Shown: in pieces, positions 9,186 to 17,432 of the stretch
Layout of the letters: each line of letters begins with the position of its first letter
How positions within the stretch are numbered: position 1 is the first letter of the stretch
From: Candidatus Methylopumilus planktonicus
GTDB taxonomy: Bacteria; Pseudomonadota; Gammaproteobacteria; Burkholderiales; Methylophilaceae
DNA: 64,000 bases
NCBI RefSeq assembly: GCF_000981505.1
Contig: NZ_LN827929.1
Coordinates: 868,001-932,000 of the forward strand
Direction of reading: 5' to 3'
Position numbers and translations under genes: made by a program
Notes under the pieces: model-generated
What the model saw: only the letters and a program-made list of their open reading frames with translations
Database searches by the model: none
Told to the model about the DNA's origin: nothing

Positions 9186-9736
9186 AGATCTTCAAATATA
9201 TATGCTTTAGAAAATGCTTCGCTTTTTGAGTCTCTTGGAGAGGTAATAATATCAATATTGGCTGGCCAAGAAATATTTAAAATTGGATCATTCCATAAAA
9301 TGGATCTTTCGAAATCAGCTTTGTATAAAGATGTTACTTTGTATAAAAATTCAGAGTTCCTAGAGAGCGTTAAAAATCCATGAGCAAAACCTTCAGGTAT
9401 CCATATTTGTTTTTTATTTTTAGCTGATAGTATATTTATTACATGTTTACCAAAAGTAGGTGAAGATCTCCTTATATCTAAAGCAATATCTAATACCTCT
9501 CCTTGAATAACACGGACTAATTTGCCTTGAGCGTGTGGAGGGAGTTGATAATGAAGTCCTCGCAAAACTCCCCTTCTCGAACTTACGTGATTGTCTTGCA
9601 CAAATGAAACCTTTAATGAAGTTTCTTTTCTAAAAAGATCGTCTCTAAAGCTTTCAAAAAAACAGCCGCGTGAATCTTCAAATACGTGAGGTTCGATTAA
9701 AAGCACATCTGGAATACTTAAAGGAGTCACTTTCAT
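9182..9736 (-). CDS. rfbC: dTDP-4-dehydrorhamnose 3,5-epimerase
   Basis: 184-residue RmlC cupin enzyme, the normal length. It converts dTDP-4-keto-6-deoxyglucose to dTDP-4-keto-rhamnose. Visible family blocks are the N-terminal FEDSRGCFFESF, the catalytic-His segment RGLHYQLPPHAQGKLVRV and IWIPEGFAHGF. It lies 30 bp after rfbD and overlaps the sugar transferase by 4 bp. The pathway context rfbB-rfbD-rfbC supports the call strongly. Confidence 0.95.
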   Translation of the reverse strand: MKVTPLSIPDVLLIEPHVFEDSRGCFFESFRDDLFRKETSLKVSFVQDNHVSSRRGVLRGLHYQLPPHAQGKLVRVIQGEVLDIALDIRRSSPTFGKHVINILSAKNKKQIWIPEGFAHGFLTLSRNSEFLYKVTSLYKADFERSILWNDPILNISWPANIDIITSPRDSKSEAFSKAYIFEDL

Positions 9737-9766
9737 ATTTAAATAATTTTTCTGATTAAATGCATT

Positions 9767-10657
9767 TTAAGAATTGTTCAAAGCAATCTTAATTACAGCC
9801 GCTACTTCCTCTTCCCAGCTTGGCAATTCTAGCATGAAGGTCGTTTTAATCTTTGTCATATCAAGCCTAGAATTCATAGGTCGTTTGGCTAGCGTTGGAT
9901 ATGCATTACTTAAGATCTTATTAATATCGTGAGAAGTCATTGTCGTTTTTAATCCTAAACGTATTGCTTCATCAGAAATAAAACACGCATATTGATACCA
10001 GTTAGCTTCCCCCTCGAGAGCGACGTGGTATGTCCCAAAATCTTTGAAGCTAGTTTTATTTAAAATAGTTTTTACAATGCTATAAGTAGCATCAGCTAAG
10101 ATAGCTGATGAGGTTGGCGTACCTCTTTGATCACTTACAATATTTAAAGAGGTTTTTTCTTGAATAAGTTTTAATATCGTTTTTAAAAAATTTTGTCCGT
10201 GGCTACTAAAGACCCAGCTTGTTCTTAAGATAATATGTTTTTTGTGATTACGAACTGCCTCTTCACCCTTCCATTTCGTCTGACCATAAACAGATTGAGG
10301 ATTAGTTTGATCAGCTTCTACATAGGGCTCATTTTTTAAACCATCAAATACATAGTCCGTTGAAAAATGAATTATAGGGATATCAAGTTGAGATGCTTTT
10401 TCTGCTAAAACCCTAGGGGCTTCTGTGTTTACTTTATGGGCCAATTCAATGTCTGTCTCTGCCTTATCAACTTCTGTATAAGCCGCAGCATTAATAATAA
10501 TATCAGGTTTAATTTTTTCAATAAATGCTCGAATTGCATCAGGGTTTTCTAAATCAAGTTCATTGCGATTAGTCGCAATAACCTCCCCTACTGACACTAA
10601 TTTTTTATGTAACGCGAAACCAACCTGACCATCTTTGCCTGTGAGTAAGATTTTCAT
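9767..10657 (-). CDS. rfbD: dTDP-4-dehydrorhamnose reductase
   Basis: RmlD, last step of dTDP-L-rhamnose synthesis (NADPH reduction of the 4-keto group). I placed the start at ATG 10657, giving 296 residues that begin MKILLTGKDGQVG and a 4 bp ATGA overlap with rfbB; an in-frame TTG at 10678 would add seven residues that the family lacks. FSTDYVFDG and YGQTKWKGEE carry the SDR catalytic Tyr and Lys, and LRTSWVF is typical. Followed after 30 bp by rfbC. Confidence 0.94.
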   Translation of the reverse strand: MKILLTGKDGQVGFALHKKLVSVGEVIATNRNELDLENPDAIRAFIEKIKPDIIINAAAYTEVDKAETDIELAHKVNTEAPRVLAEKASQLDIPIIHFSTDYVFDGLKNEPYVEADQTNPQSVYGQTKWKGEEAVRNHKKHIILRTSWVFSSHGQNFLKTILKLIQEKTSLNIVSDQRGTPTSSAILADATYSIVKTILNKTSFKDFGTYHVALEGEANWYQYACFISDEAIRLGLKTTMTSHDINKILSNAYPTLAKRPMNSRLDMTKIKTTFMLELPSWEEEVAAVIKIALNNS

Positions 10658-11712
10658 GGGTACTGTTTTTGAATCCAATCTTGATATTCACCCGTCACAA
10701 CATGGCCCATCCAGGCTGCATTTTCCAAATACCATAGGACTGTTTTGCGAAGTCCAGTTTCAAAGGTTTCTTGAGGTCTCCAACCTAAATCACGTTCTAA
10801 TTTCGAAGCATCAATCGTATAACGTCTGTCGTGACCCGGCCTATCTTTCACAAAAGTAATTTGATCTCGATAACTTTTGCCATTTGATTTTGGTTTTAAC
10901 TCATCTAATATCGCACATAAAGTTTCAACGACTTCTAAATTTGTTTTTTCATTCCGTCCACCAACGTTATAAGTTTCACCAATATGCCCTTGCTTTAAAA
11001 TTTCACTAATAGCAGCGCTATGGTCTTTCACATAAAGCCAATCACGAACTTGTTGACCATTTCCATAAATAGGCAAAGGTTTACCCTTTAAAGCATTCAA
11101 AATACATAAAGGGATCAATTTTTCCGGGAATTGGTATGGGCCATAATTATTGGCAGAATTCACTGTAAGGACTGGCAACTTATAAGTCTGAAACCATGCA
11201 CGGACTAAATGATCACTCGCGGCTTTGCTCGCACTGTATGGACTATTAGGTTTATATGGGTCGCTTTCGTTTGAAGGGGGATCAGTTAAATCTCGTGATC
11301 CATAAACTTCATCTGAGGATATATGTAAAAAACGAAAATCTTGTTTTAAATTTTTATCTAAATCATTCCAATAACTTCTCGCTGATTCAAGTAAGTTGTA
11401 GGTACCTACAATATTGGTCTCGATAAAATCTTTTGATTCATGAATTGATCGATCCACATGACTTTCAGCTGCGAAGTTTACAATCGCTCTTACTTGGTAT
11501 TTTTTTAGGAGGCTTGAAACTAAATTTCGGTCTCCAATATCGCCTTGCACAAAATGATGATGCGGGCTGCCGTTTAAAGAAGATAAATTTTCTAAATTAC
11601 CTGCATAGGTTAATAAATCCAAAGAGACTACATCTTCTTTTGATTGACTAAACCAATCCAAAACAAAATTTGAGCCAATAAAACCTGCAGCACCTGTCAC
11701 AAGGATTGTCAT
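10654..11712 (-). CDS. rfbB: dTDP-glucose 4,6-dehydratase
   Basis: 352-residue RmlB: NAD-dependent 4,6-dehydration of dTDP-glucose. TGAAGFIGSNFVLDW is the nucleotide-binding motif; SSDEVYG holds the Thr/Asp/Glu-type catalytic segment and YSASKAASD the Tyr-Lys pair. First gene of the rfbBDC-transferase-dehydratase run. The thymidylyltransferase rfbA, normally adjacent, is not in the window, so dTDP-glucose must come from a gene elsewhere. Confidence 0.96.
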   Translation of the reverse strand: MTILVTGAAGFIGSNFVLDWFSQSKEDVVSLDLLTYAGNLENLSSLNGSPHHHFVQGDIGDRNLVSSLLKKYQVRAIVNFAAESHVDRSIHESKDFIETNIVGTYNLLESARSYWNDLDKNLKQDFRFLHISSDEVYGSRDLTDPPSNESDPYKPNSPYSASKAASDHLVRAWFQTYKLPVLTVNSANNYGPYQFPEKLIPLCILNALKGKPLPIYGNGQQVRDWLYVKDHSAAISEILKQGHIGETYNVGGRNEKTNLEVVETLCAILDELKPKSNGKSYRDQITFVKDRPGHDRRYTIDASKLERDLGWRPQETFETGLRKTVLWYLENAAWMGHVVTGEYQDWIQKQYP

Positions 11713-11875
11713 GTTGTGAATTTTATCATCAGGATTAAATTTTAAGTCGCTCCTAGATTCTTAAATAAAAAATGATGATTAATCTTAAATGCGCTTACTT
11801 TTCTTTAAATATCTGCGATCTATTTTAAAGATTCAGGATATGTAAAGTGAAACTTGACATATGTGATTGATTTAC

Positions 11876-11905
11876 TTGAAATTTTTATTATCGTCCCCAT
11901 ATAAA
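11876..11905 (+). promoter_or_regulatory. Candidate sigma70 promoter for the STGP-family gene
   Basis: TTGAAA at 11876-11881 and TATAAA at 11900-11905 with an 18 bp spacer, 36 bp before the ATG at 11942. A TTGACA at 11854 lies upstream without a good -10. The region is AT-rich, so chance matches are likely. Confidence 0.3.
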
Positions 11906-11941
11906 AAATTCGATTAATTATTCAAGAAAGAAGTGTTGGAA

Positions 11942-12775
11942 ATGTCAACAGAAGCACAAATTAAAGCTAATCAAGAAAATGCTAAAAAATCCACCGGACC
12001 TGCAACATCTGAGGGCAAACAAAGATCAAGCATGAATGCCATGATCCATGGCATATTTTCCAAGATCCCTCTTCTTCGTGGTGAAAACCAAGAACAATTT
12101 AAATTGCTAGAAGATGAAATTATCAAAGCGTATCAACCAACAGATGCAATGGAATATCATTTAGTCCAGCGTATTTATCTCACCTGCATCCGTCAAATTA
12201 GACTTCGCGAAGCTGAAGCTGAAAAATTGGAAATTTCGATGATGCCTGAAGTGATGTGCAAAAGCGTCACGCAACTTTTTGAGCACAATAGCGATAAAAA
12301 ATTTACCGCAGAAGATATATCAGAACTTACTGAAGCGCACTATATGTTCGCACAAACTTTGGAAAAGGAAATTAAAGAAAGTGGTTATGCATCTTTAGCG
12401 TTAACAATCGAAATGATTAAAGAAAAAATGCCGCTGACATCTCGCCATATGAAAGACATAAATGAAGAGGAGTATAAATTAAGTTGGGAGGAATTTATTC
12501 AAAAGCCAGGCATGCTTAGAGCAGCGATTTCTATGCTTGCTAAGAGAGTTAAAATTCAATTAGCTTCTACCAAAAACAATCATATTGCTTACACTTTAAA
12601 ACATAAATTAAAAATTGTGCATCGAATACCGCAAGGTGATGATATGGCACTTTTTACAAAATATCAGGTACAACTTGATACAGATCTCTATCGTGCAATG
12701 AAAGCACTTCAAGAGTATCGGAATAACAAATCCAAACTTATTGAGGGAGAAGTAATCGGCGAGATGATTGCATAG
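11942..12775 (+). CDS. Conserved hypothetical, 'KANQxNAxxSTGP' family
   Basis: 277 residues from ATG 11942 (an in-frame GTG at 11933 would add MLE). The N-terminus carries the widespread motif KANQENAKKSTGPATSEGK followed by SSMNAMIHG; the rest is highly charged and helical, with RQIRLREAEAEKLE as a likely coiled coil. I know this motif from uncharacterised, often multicopy proteins, but know of no assigned function. It sits just left of the first ssrA-end repeat, and its stop is about 22 bp from that repeat, the same spacing seen for the two autotransporter-like genes. This suggests it may be a cargo gene of the same kind of element. Confidence 0.7.
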   Translation: MSTEAQIKANQENAKKSTGPATSEGKQRSSMNAMIHGIFSKIPLLRGENQEQFKLLEDEIIKAYQPTDAMEYHLVQRIYLTCIRQIRLREAEAEKLEISMMPEVMCKSVTQLFEHNSDKKFTAEDISELTEAHYMFAQTLEKEIKESGYASLALTIEMIKEKMPLTSRHMKDINEEEYKLSWEEFIQKPGMLRAAISMLAKRVKIQLASTKNNHIAYTLKHKLKIVHRIPQGDDMALFTKYQVQLDTDLYRAMKALQEYRNNKSKLIEGEVIGEMIA

Positions 12776-12796
12776 CTTTCATCACCATAACTACTA

Positions 12797-12860
12797 TATA
12801 AAAAACCACCTCTCGGCGGCTTCTTATCGTACCTTGGATGTGGTGGAGCTGGGGGGAATC
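12797..12860. repeat. Partial copy of ssrA 3' end plus terminator (copy 1)
   Basis: The 25 bases 12836-12860 are identical to 17046-17070, which is the last 20 nt of the tmRNA (through its CCA) plus 5 bases downstream. The flanking CCACCTCTCGGCGGC hairpin with an A-run matches the tmRNA terminator at 17007-17034 with a few changes. The match to tmRNA breaks after GGGGGGAATC. This is what an attachment-site duplication at the 3' end of ssrA looks like. Confidence 0.8.
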
Positions 12861-12880
12861 AAGTTAAGCCAAATAGCTTC

Positions 12881-13209
12881 ATTTAATCAATATCTTGTGG
12901 GTTTTGACAACCCCTCTTACCCACAAAACTACCCACAAAAAATTTAGGGTGGGTTTTGATGCCATGCTCCAAGTGTTAGGTGTATTTTAGCAGAGATAGT
13001 GAATATGCTCTTATAAGTCCGAAACTTGATAAACCTTCTATTTTTTCAAGATTTATAGCTATATACAATAGACAGAATTAGAATAATTTCTTAATATAGG
13101 CACTGTTAATAGTTCCAAGCACTAAAAGTAATCTACTTTTTAGCCTAATGCTCATCATTCCTGTAAATGAGTTTTTAACTAACACTTACACTTTGCAAGA
13201 AATGTTTAG
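12881..13209. other. Intergenic region with element-end sequence and arm-type-like repeats
   Basis: No credible gene. It contains TACCCACAAAA twice in direct orientation (12918-12928, 12930-12940) and the inverted TGTGGGT at 12896-12902, resembling integrase arm-type sites. The stretch 12881-13012 recurs at 15283-15414. The block 12982-13050, with CTTGATAAACCTTCTA, recurs in part at 15382-15447 and 53422-53490. A small hairpin CTAAAAGTA-ATC-TACTTTTTAG lies at 13122-13143, upstream of the autotransporter-like gene. Confidence 0.65.
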
Positions 13210-15171
13210 ATGAGAAAATTTTTTAGTTTATCCCAATGCTTTTTATTTTGCCTTGCCATACTTTTTAGTTTTAAAAGTTTTGCGACCTGCACTTCTTCTG
13301 GTACCCCCATTACTTCCGCTGGATCATATACAGGTAATATTGGGGTATGTGACAGTAGTAAGGGTATTTATTTGAGTAATGGCAACAATAGTATCGTGAA
13401 TATGACAGGTAATATCACAGCAATTAATGAGGACAATTCAAATTTCAATGTCACTGTGGGTATTTATTTAGAGAATTTCGTTGTTAATCGTAATAGTATC
13501 GTCAATTTGACAGGAAATGTCACGACAAGCGGATTCAATTCTTACGGTATTTATTTATATAATGTAGTCGCTACCGGCAGTACTAACATGGTTAATATGA
13601 CTGGCAATATCTCGATTGCTGGTGGTACTAGTTTTAATGTTAATGCTGGTATTTTAATGGATAATACTTTTAGCCCAAGCAGCAGCAACACTACTAATAT
13701 CACAGGAAATATTACAGGAAGTGACAATTATTTATTTGGTATCGGTCTCAATAACACAGGTAGTTCCGACAGCAGCAACACTGCCAATATGTCAGGAAAT
13801 ATCATGTTAAGCGGAAATAACTCTCGCGGTATTGATTTGCAAAGACACAACACCTCTAGTATCGACGCCAACACCGTGAATATTATAGGAAATGTCACGA
13901 CAAGTGGAAATGACTCTCGCGGTATTTCTTTATATACCAGTGGAAGTACTGGTAGCAATATCGTTAATTTGACTGGTCGCATTTCAGCTACTGGTTCAAA
14001 TAGTTATGCTATTTACGCAAGCAACGCAAGCTCAATGAGTTCCAATATCGTTCAATTGAACAAAGGCTCATCTGTTATCGGTGCCATTAGTGGTGTTGGT
14101 GATTACACAGCAAACAATTTCTTAAAACTGAATCTAGGTGCTGGTGCTTCTTATAGTTTTGCGACCACAGGATTTACTGTGCAAGACTTAAATGGTCGTC
14201 CTATGGTTACAGGTTCAGCAAATGCGGCAGGTATTGGTAATGTCTCAACCGCTTCACAAAGTTTGTATGAAAGAACATCTCAAATCACACAAAGTTTAGA
14301 TGACCGTGTCAGAACTTATGATGCCAAGCAAAATACCACACAAGATTTTTGGATTAATACTTACTACAGTGATTCAAGTCGTGGGGGTCAAGGACTATCA
14401 GGTTCAAATTTAAGTTTTAATCAATATCGTTCAGGGATTATGGCAGGCTTTAATGTGAAGAACAGTTATACACCGACTGAACTCATTGTGAATTACGAAC
14501 ATGGTCAATTGAATATTGATGAAGGTAATCAAGGTATCTCATTTAATAGTGTCATGGCAGGTGCCTTATTCCCTGATATTAAAAAACTATTCACAGGGAC
14601 TTTAAGTGCTAAAGCCATGGTGGGTTATTCAGATTTTAATGGTGACAGAAAAGTCTTAACGAATGATGTGGCATTTAATGGTTCAAGAAATGTCACAGCC
14701 AGTTATCAATCCTCACATTTAACGATTGGTTCTGCTTGGACCAAGACTTTATATCAAACCGATAAAATCATTTTAGATACATTAGTCGGTATTGATTTAA
14801 ATACACAACATATCAACTCCTATAGTGAGAGTGATTTGTTTAAATGGAATGGTAGAACCATTAATCAACTTCAAGAACGCGTGACCTTAGGTATGGAAAT
14901 GAAACCGTTGGTGAAACCACTCACACTTTATGGCAGAGTGGGTGTCGAACGCCGTGATTTAATAAGTGGTGAAAACCAAAACTATGCGATTAATAATACC
15001 GCTGTAAGTTATAACGATAGTAATCAAGGCAATACTTATAGGACAATTAATGCAGGTGCTTATTACCCACTCACACCGACAGTCAAAGCATACGCTCAAG
15101 TGAGATATTACGATTCCACAAAAGATATTGATTCTCTATCAGGCAGTATTGGGATTTCAGGGCAGTTCTAG
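13210..15171 (+). CDS. Autotransporter-like protein with repetitive passenger
   Basis: 653 residues. Residues 1-26 form a signal peptide ending FKSFA, giving Sec export. Residues 27 to about 290 are a passenger made of degenerate units of about 30 residues around 'NxVNxTGNITxSGxNSxGIYL', a beta-helix-like pattern rich in Asn, Ser, Thr and Gly. Residues about 370-653 are a 12-strand-type autotransporter beta barrel (FWINTYYSDSS, YRSGIMAGFNV) ending SIGISGQF, with the C-terminal Phe needed for BAM insertion. The passenger is short and no protease or adhesin motif is seen. Lies between two partial copies of the ssrA 3' end, so it is probably element cargo. No strong Shine-Dalgarno. Confidence 0.85.
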   Translation: MRKFFSLSQCFLFCLAILFSFKSFATCTSSGTPITSAGSYTGNIGVCDSSKGIYLSNGNNSIVNMTGNITAINEDNSNFNVTVGIYLENFVVNRNSIVNLTGNVTTSGFNSYGIYLYNVVATGSTNMVNMTGNISIAGGTSFNVNAGILMDNTFSPSSSNTTNITGNITGSDNYLFGIGLNNTGSSDSSNTANMSGNIMLSGNNSRGIDLQRHNTSSIDANTVNIIGNVTTSGNDSRGISLYTSGSTGSNIVNLTGRISATGSNSYAIYASNASSMSSNIVQLNKGSSVIGAISGVGDYTANNFLKLNLGAGASYSFATTGFTVQDLNGRPMVTGSANAAGIGNVSTASQSLYERTSQITQSLDDRVRTYDAKQNTTQDFWINTYYSDSSRGGQGLSGSNLSFNQYRSGIMAGFNVKNSYTPTELIVNYEHGQLNIDEGNQGISFNSVMAGALFPDIKKLFTGTLSAKAMVGYSDFNGDRKVLTNDVAFNGSRNVTASYQSSHLTIGSAWTKTLYQTDKIILDTLVGIDLNTQHINSYSESDLFKWNGRTINQLQERVTLGMEMKPLVKPLTLYGRVGVERRDLISGENQNYAINNTAVSYNDSNQGNTYRTINAGAYYPLTPTVKAYAQVRYYDSTKDIDSLSGSIGISGQF

Positions 15172-15196
15172 CTTATTGCCTGCTACTTTTTGAGAG

Positions 15197-15253
15197 TATA
15201 AAAAAACCACCTCTCGGTGGCTTCTTACTTGTACCTTGGAAGTGGTGGAGCTG
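15197..15253. repeat. Partial copy of ssrA 3' end plus terminator (copy 2)
   Basis: CCACCTCTCGGTGG hairpin with A-run at about 15201-15220, GTACCTTGGA shared with copy 1, then TGGTGGAGCTG at 15243-15253, identical to 17051-17061 (the CCA end of tmRNA). The match stops earlier than in copy 1 (next bases CGCAAAATGG). Lies 26 bp after the stop of the upstream autotransporter-like gene and may also end its transcription. Confidence 0.75.
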
Positions 15254-15632
15254 CGCAAAATGGGATTGCTTTATTTTCCCGAATTTAATCAATAATTTGT
15301 GGGTTTTGACAACCCCTTCTACCCACAAAACTACCCACAAAAAATTAGGGGGGTTTTGATGCCATGCTCCAGATGTTAGGGGTATTTTAGCAGAATTAGT
15401 GACTGTCCTCTTAAGGCTTTGAAAGTTGGTTAGGGGGATTTTTCAAGCATCTAGCTGAAGACGACAGACGAAATTAGGATATTAATTTAAAGTCTGATTA
15501 ATTAAAAATATCGTAATTCACAAAAATGAAAATCAATTAATCAACTTAAATTCTTCCTAGCGGTATTGCTATTTCCACTAAAGGGGCTAGGTTTAAGTTT
15601 ACAAAATATGGCTAATTTATTATTATTTTGCA
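15254..15632. other. Intergenic region with second copy of the element-end sequence
   Basis: No credible gene. 15283-15414 repeats 12881-13012 at high identity, including the tandem TACCCACAAAA (15320-15330, 15332-15342) and inverted TGTGGGT (15298-15304). After about 15450 the two loci diverge. A bulged 14 bp stem lies at 15543-15599, directly upstream of the next gene. Confidence 0.65.
15543..15599 (+). promoter_or_regulatory. Long inverted repeat in the leader of the second autotransporter-like gene
   Basis: AACTTAAA (15543-15550) pairs with TTTAAGTT (15592-15599) and CCTAGC (15556-15561) pairs with GCTAGG (15586-15591); the left arm has a 5-base bulge and the loop is 24 bases. It ends 33 bases before the ATG at 15633, where no Shine-Dalgarno is visible. 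It could be an RNA leader structure or an operator; function unknown. Confidence 0.5.
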
Positions 15633-17003
15633 ATGAAAAAAATATTACTGCTTGTAGTTTTCTTTTTTAATTTTACTTATAACAACATTACTTACGCTTA
15701 CAATGTTAGTGTTGGAGGTCTGACCTATAGTGTTTCCAGGATCGAAGGTACTTATTCCGATAATATTTCACTCCTTCAATCGCAAATTTGGTGGGGGAAT
15801 ACCTCTTTAGCACATACCTTTGCTCAAGCCACGGGAGGCAATTTTGGTTATCAATATTTCCCAGGATCACCTTCAAATTTCAGTCTTTTATTTATGACCT
15901 CCCGCTATATAGATACAAGTCCCTTTTGTGTAGTCTTCTTTATGTGCAGTGACCAAAATAGCGGTGTTGTCATGGAAAATCCATCAGTCTATAGTCCAGC
16001 AAATTCAATCGCTGTAAATATGTTTGATTCTACCCTTTACTTTGCAATCGCATCACTTGCTGGCCCCTCCGCTATCAACACCCAATCCTCTATGCAATAT
16101 CAAGCAAGCCAATTGCGTTCAGCCTTTAATACACAAACGGTAGCTGCTAACTTTGCTTTGAATTACGACTGTACTTTATTTGATGCGAAGGGGATGTGTA
16201 TTTCAGCAGGTGGCAGATATACAACGATTGATAATCCAAACATTAATAATTCAGCAGCAGTTGTGACTTTAGGTTACAAGGTAAACCCTAACATTCGTAT
16301 CGGTGCTTATTTAGATCAGAACATGAATATCAGCAAACCTACAGGCATTGATATCGGTAACAACACACCGCTCATGGGCCTATATGCTGTGTGGAATAAA
16401 GAACAAAGTGGGTTAGGTTATCAAGTAAGGCTCGCTAATACTTATCAAGATAAAGATGTGACATCGACTCGAACAGTATTTGATACTTCAGAAGCAGGCA
16501 GAGGTAAATCAAGTCTTCAATCACAAAGTTATTTAGCCGAACTCTCATACGCATTTCAGTACCAAGATAAAACACTCGTCCGTCCTTATGCAGGACTTCG
16601 TTACACACATTTAAAACAAAAAGGTTATACAGAAGCAACCTCAACTACTGTGACAGATCCTTTGACAGTCGCCGCCTTAACAGATAAAAGTGCTACGGCA
16701 TTATTAGGTGTCAAAGTGCAACGTTCATTGACGGATAAAGCGACCCTCACAGCACAATTAGGATTAGAACAAGATGTGCATCATAAGGTGGATAACTATT
16801 CAGCGACCGATTTAAATGGCAGTGATTTAACAGCGATTGCATTTAATTCAAATATTAAACGCACAAGACCAGTAGCAAGTATTGGTGCTTTTTATGATGT
16901 TAGTAAAACACAACGCGCATCAGCCACCATTAATTACCAACAATTACCATTTCAATCTACTGGAAGTGCCACAGCTTATTTCAATTACATGATTGGGTTT
17001 TAA
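15633..17003 (+). CDS. Secreted protein with autotransporter-type beta barrel
   Basis: 456 residues. A signal peptide (about 1-22, ending ITYA) is followed by a non-repetitive region to about residue 160 with CVVFFMC, then an autotransporter-like barrel that ends YFNYMIGF with terminal Phe. Barrel strands such as SAAVVTLGYKVNPNIRIGAYL and RPYAGLRYTHLKQKGY alternate as expected. The passenger is only about 130 residues and shows no repeat, so it is a different cargo from the gene at 13210 although the neighbouring DNA is duplicated. Stop is about 4 bp before the tmRNA terminator hairpin region on the opposite strand. Confidence 0.78.
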   Translation: MKKILLLVVFFFNFTYNNITYAYNVSVGGLTYSVSRIEGTYSDNISLLQSQIWWGNTSLAHTFAQATGGNFGYQYFPGSPSNFSLLFMTSRYIDTSPFCVVFFMCSDQNSGVVMENPSVYSPANSIAVNMFDSTLYFAIASLAGPSAINTQSSMQYQASQLRSAFNTQTVAANFALNYDCTLFDAKGMCISAGGRYTTIDNPNINNSAAVVTLGYKVNPNIRIGAYLDQNMNISKPTGIDIGNNTPLMGLYAVWNKEQSGLGYQVRLANTYQDKDVTSTRTVFDTSEAGRGKSSLQSQSYLAELSYAFQYQDKTLVRPYAGLRYTHLKQKGYTEATSTTVTDPLTVAALTDKSATALLGVKVQRSLTDKATLTAQLGLEQDVHHKVDNYSATDLNGSDLTAIAFNSNIKRTRPVASIGAFYDVSKTQRASATINYQQLPFQSTGSATAYFNYMIGF

Positions 17004-17006
17004 GGT

Positions 17007-17034
17007 ATAAAAAAACCACCTCTCAGTGGCTTCT
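17007..17034 (-). terminator. Rho-independent terminator of ssrA
   Basis: On the minus strand the hairpin GCCACTGAGAGGTGG is followed by a run of seven T, 17 bases or so after the CCA end of tmRNA. Similar hairpins occur at the two partial ssrA-end copies to the left. Confidence 0.7.
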
Positions 17035-17050
17035 TACTCTAACTAGGATG

Positions 17051-17413
17051 TGGTGGAGCTGGGGGGAATCGAACCCCCGTCCGTAAGCACTCTACAGAAA
17101 GTTCTACATGTTTAGCTATCGTTGTTTTTATTTAACGGTTCAATCACCAACGAGCAAGCAATTTCGCCGCGAGTCACCTTAGTTTGATTATTAGTTAAGT
17201 GACCCAACTAATAACGAGCTTCTCTTTATGACGCTGCTGTGGTTGCCCACCCGACCGAGAAGCGCTTCGGTGCAGCGTCCAGCTGGATTAAGCAGCTAGA
17301 GCGTAAGTTTCGTCGTTTGCGACTATACTTGTTTCTAGATGGATTTACGAGGTAACTAGGCCTCGACATGCCCTCACCTGCTTTGCAACCCACGTCGAAA
17401 CCGGGTCAGCCCC
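17051..17413 (-). ncRNA. ssrA: tmRNA (transfer-messenger RNA)
   Basis: 363 nt, one-piece tmRNA. The 5' end GGGGCTGACCCGG (17413 downward) and the 3' end CCCCAGCTCCACCA form the tRNA-like domain, with the T-arm GGGGGTTCGATTCCCCC. The tag frame at 17288-17320 (minus) reads GCA AAC GAC GAA ACT TAC GCT CTA GCT GCT TAA, encoding ANDETYALAA, a typical betaproteobacterial degradation tag. It rescues stalled ribosomes with SmpB, encoded 19 bp upstream. Its 3' end is the apparent insertion target of the elements to the left. Confidence 0.98.
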
Positions 17414-17432
17414 AAAGCAAGCAGTCATTATA

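Noticed and set aside
13400..14000. Regularly spaced repeats suggesting a CRISPR array
   Set aside because: Period and content follow codons of the autotransporter passenger; units are degenerate and protein-level only.
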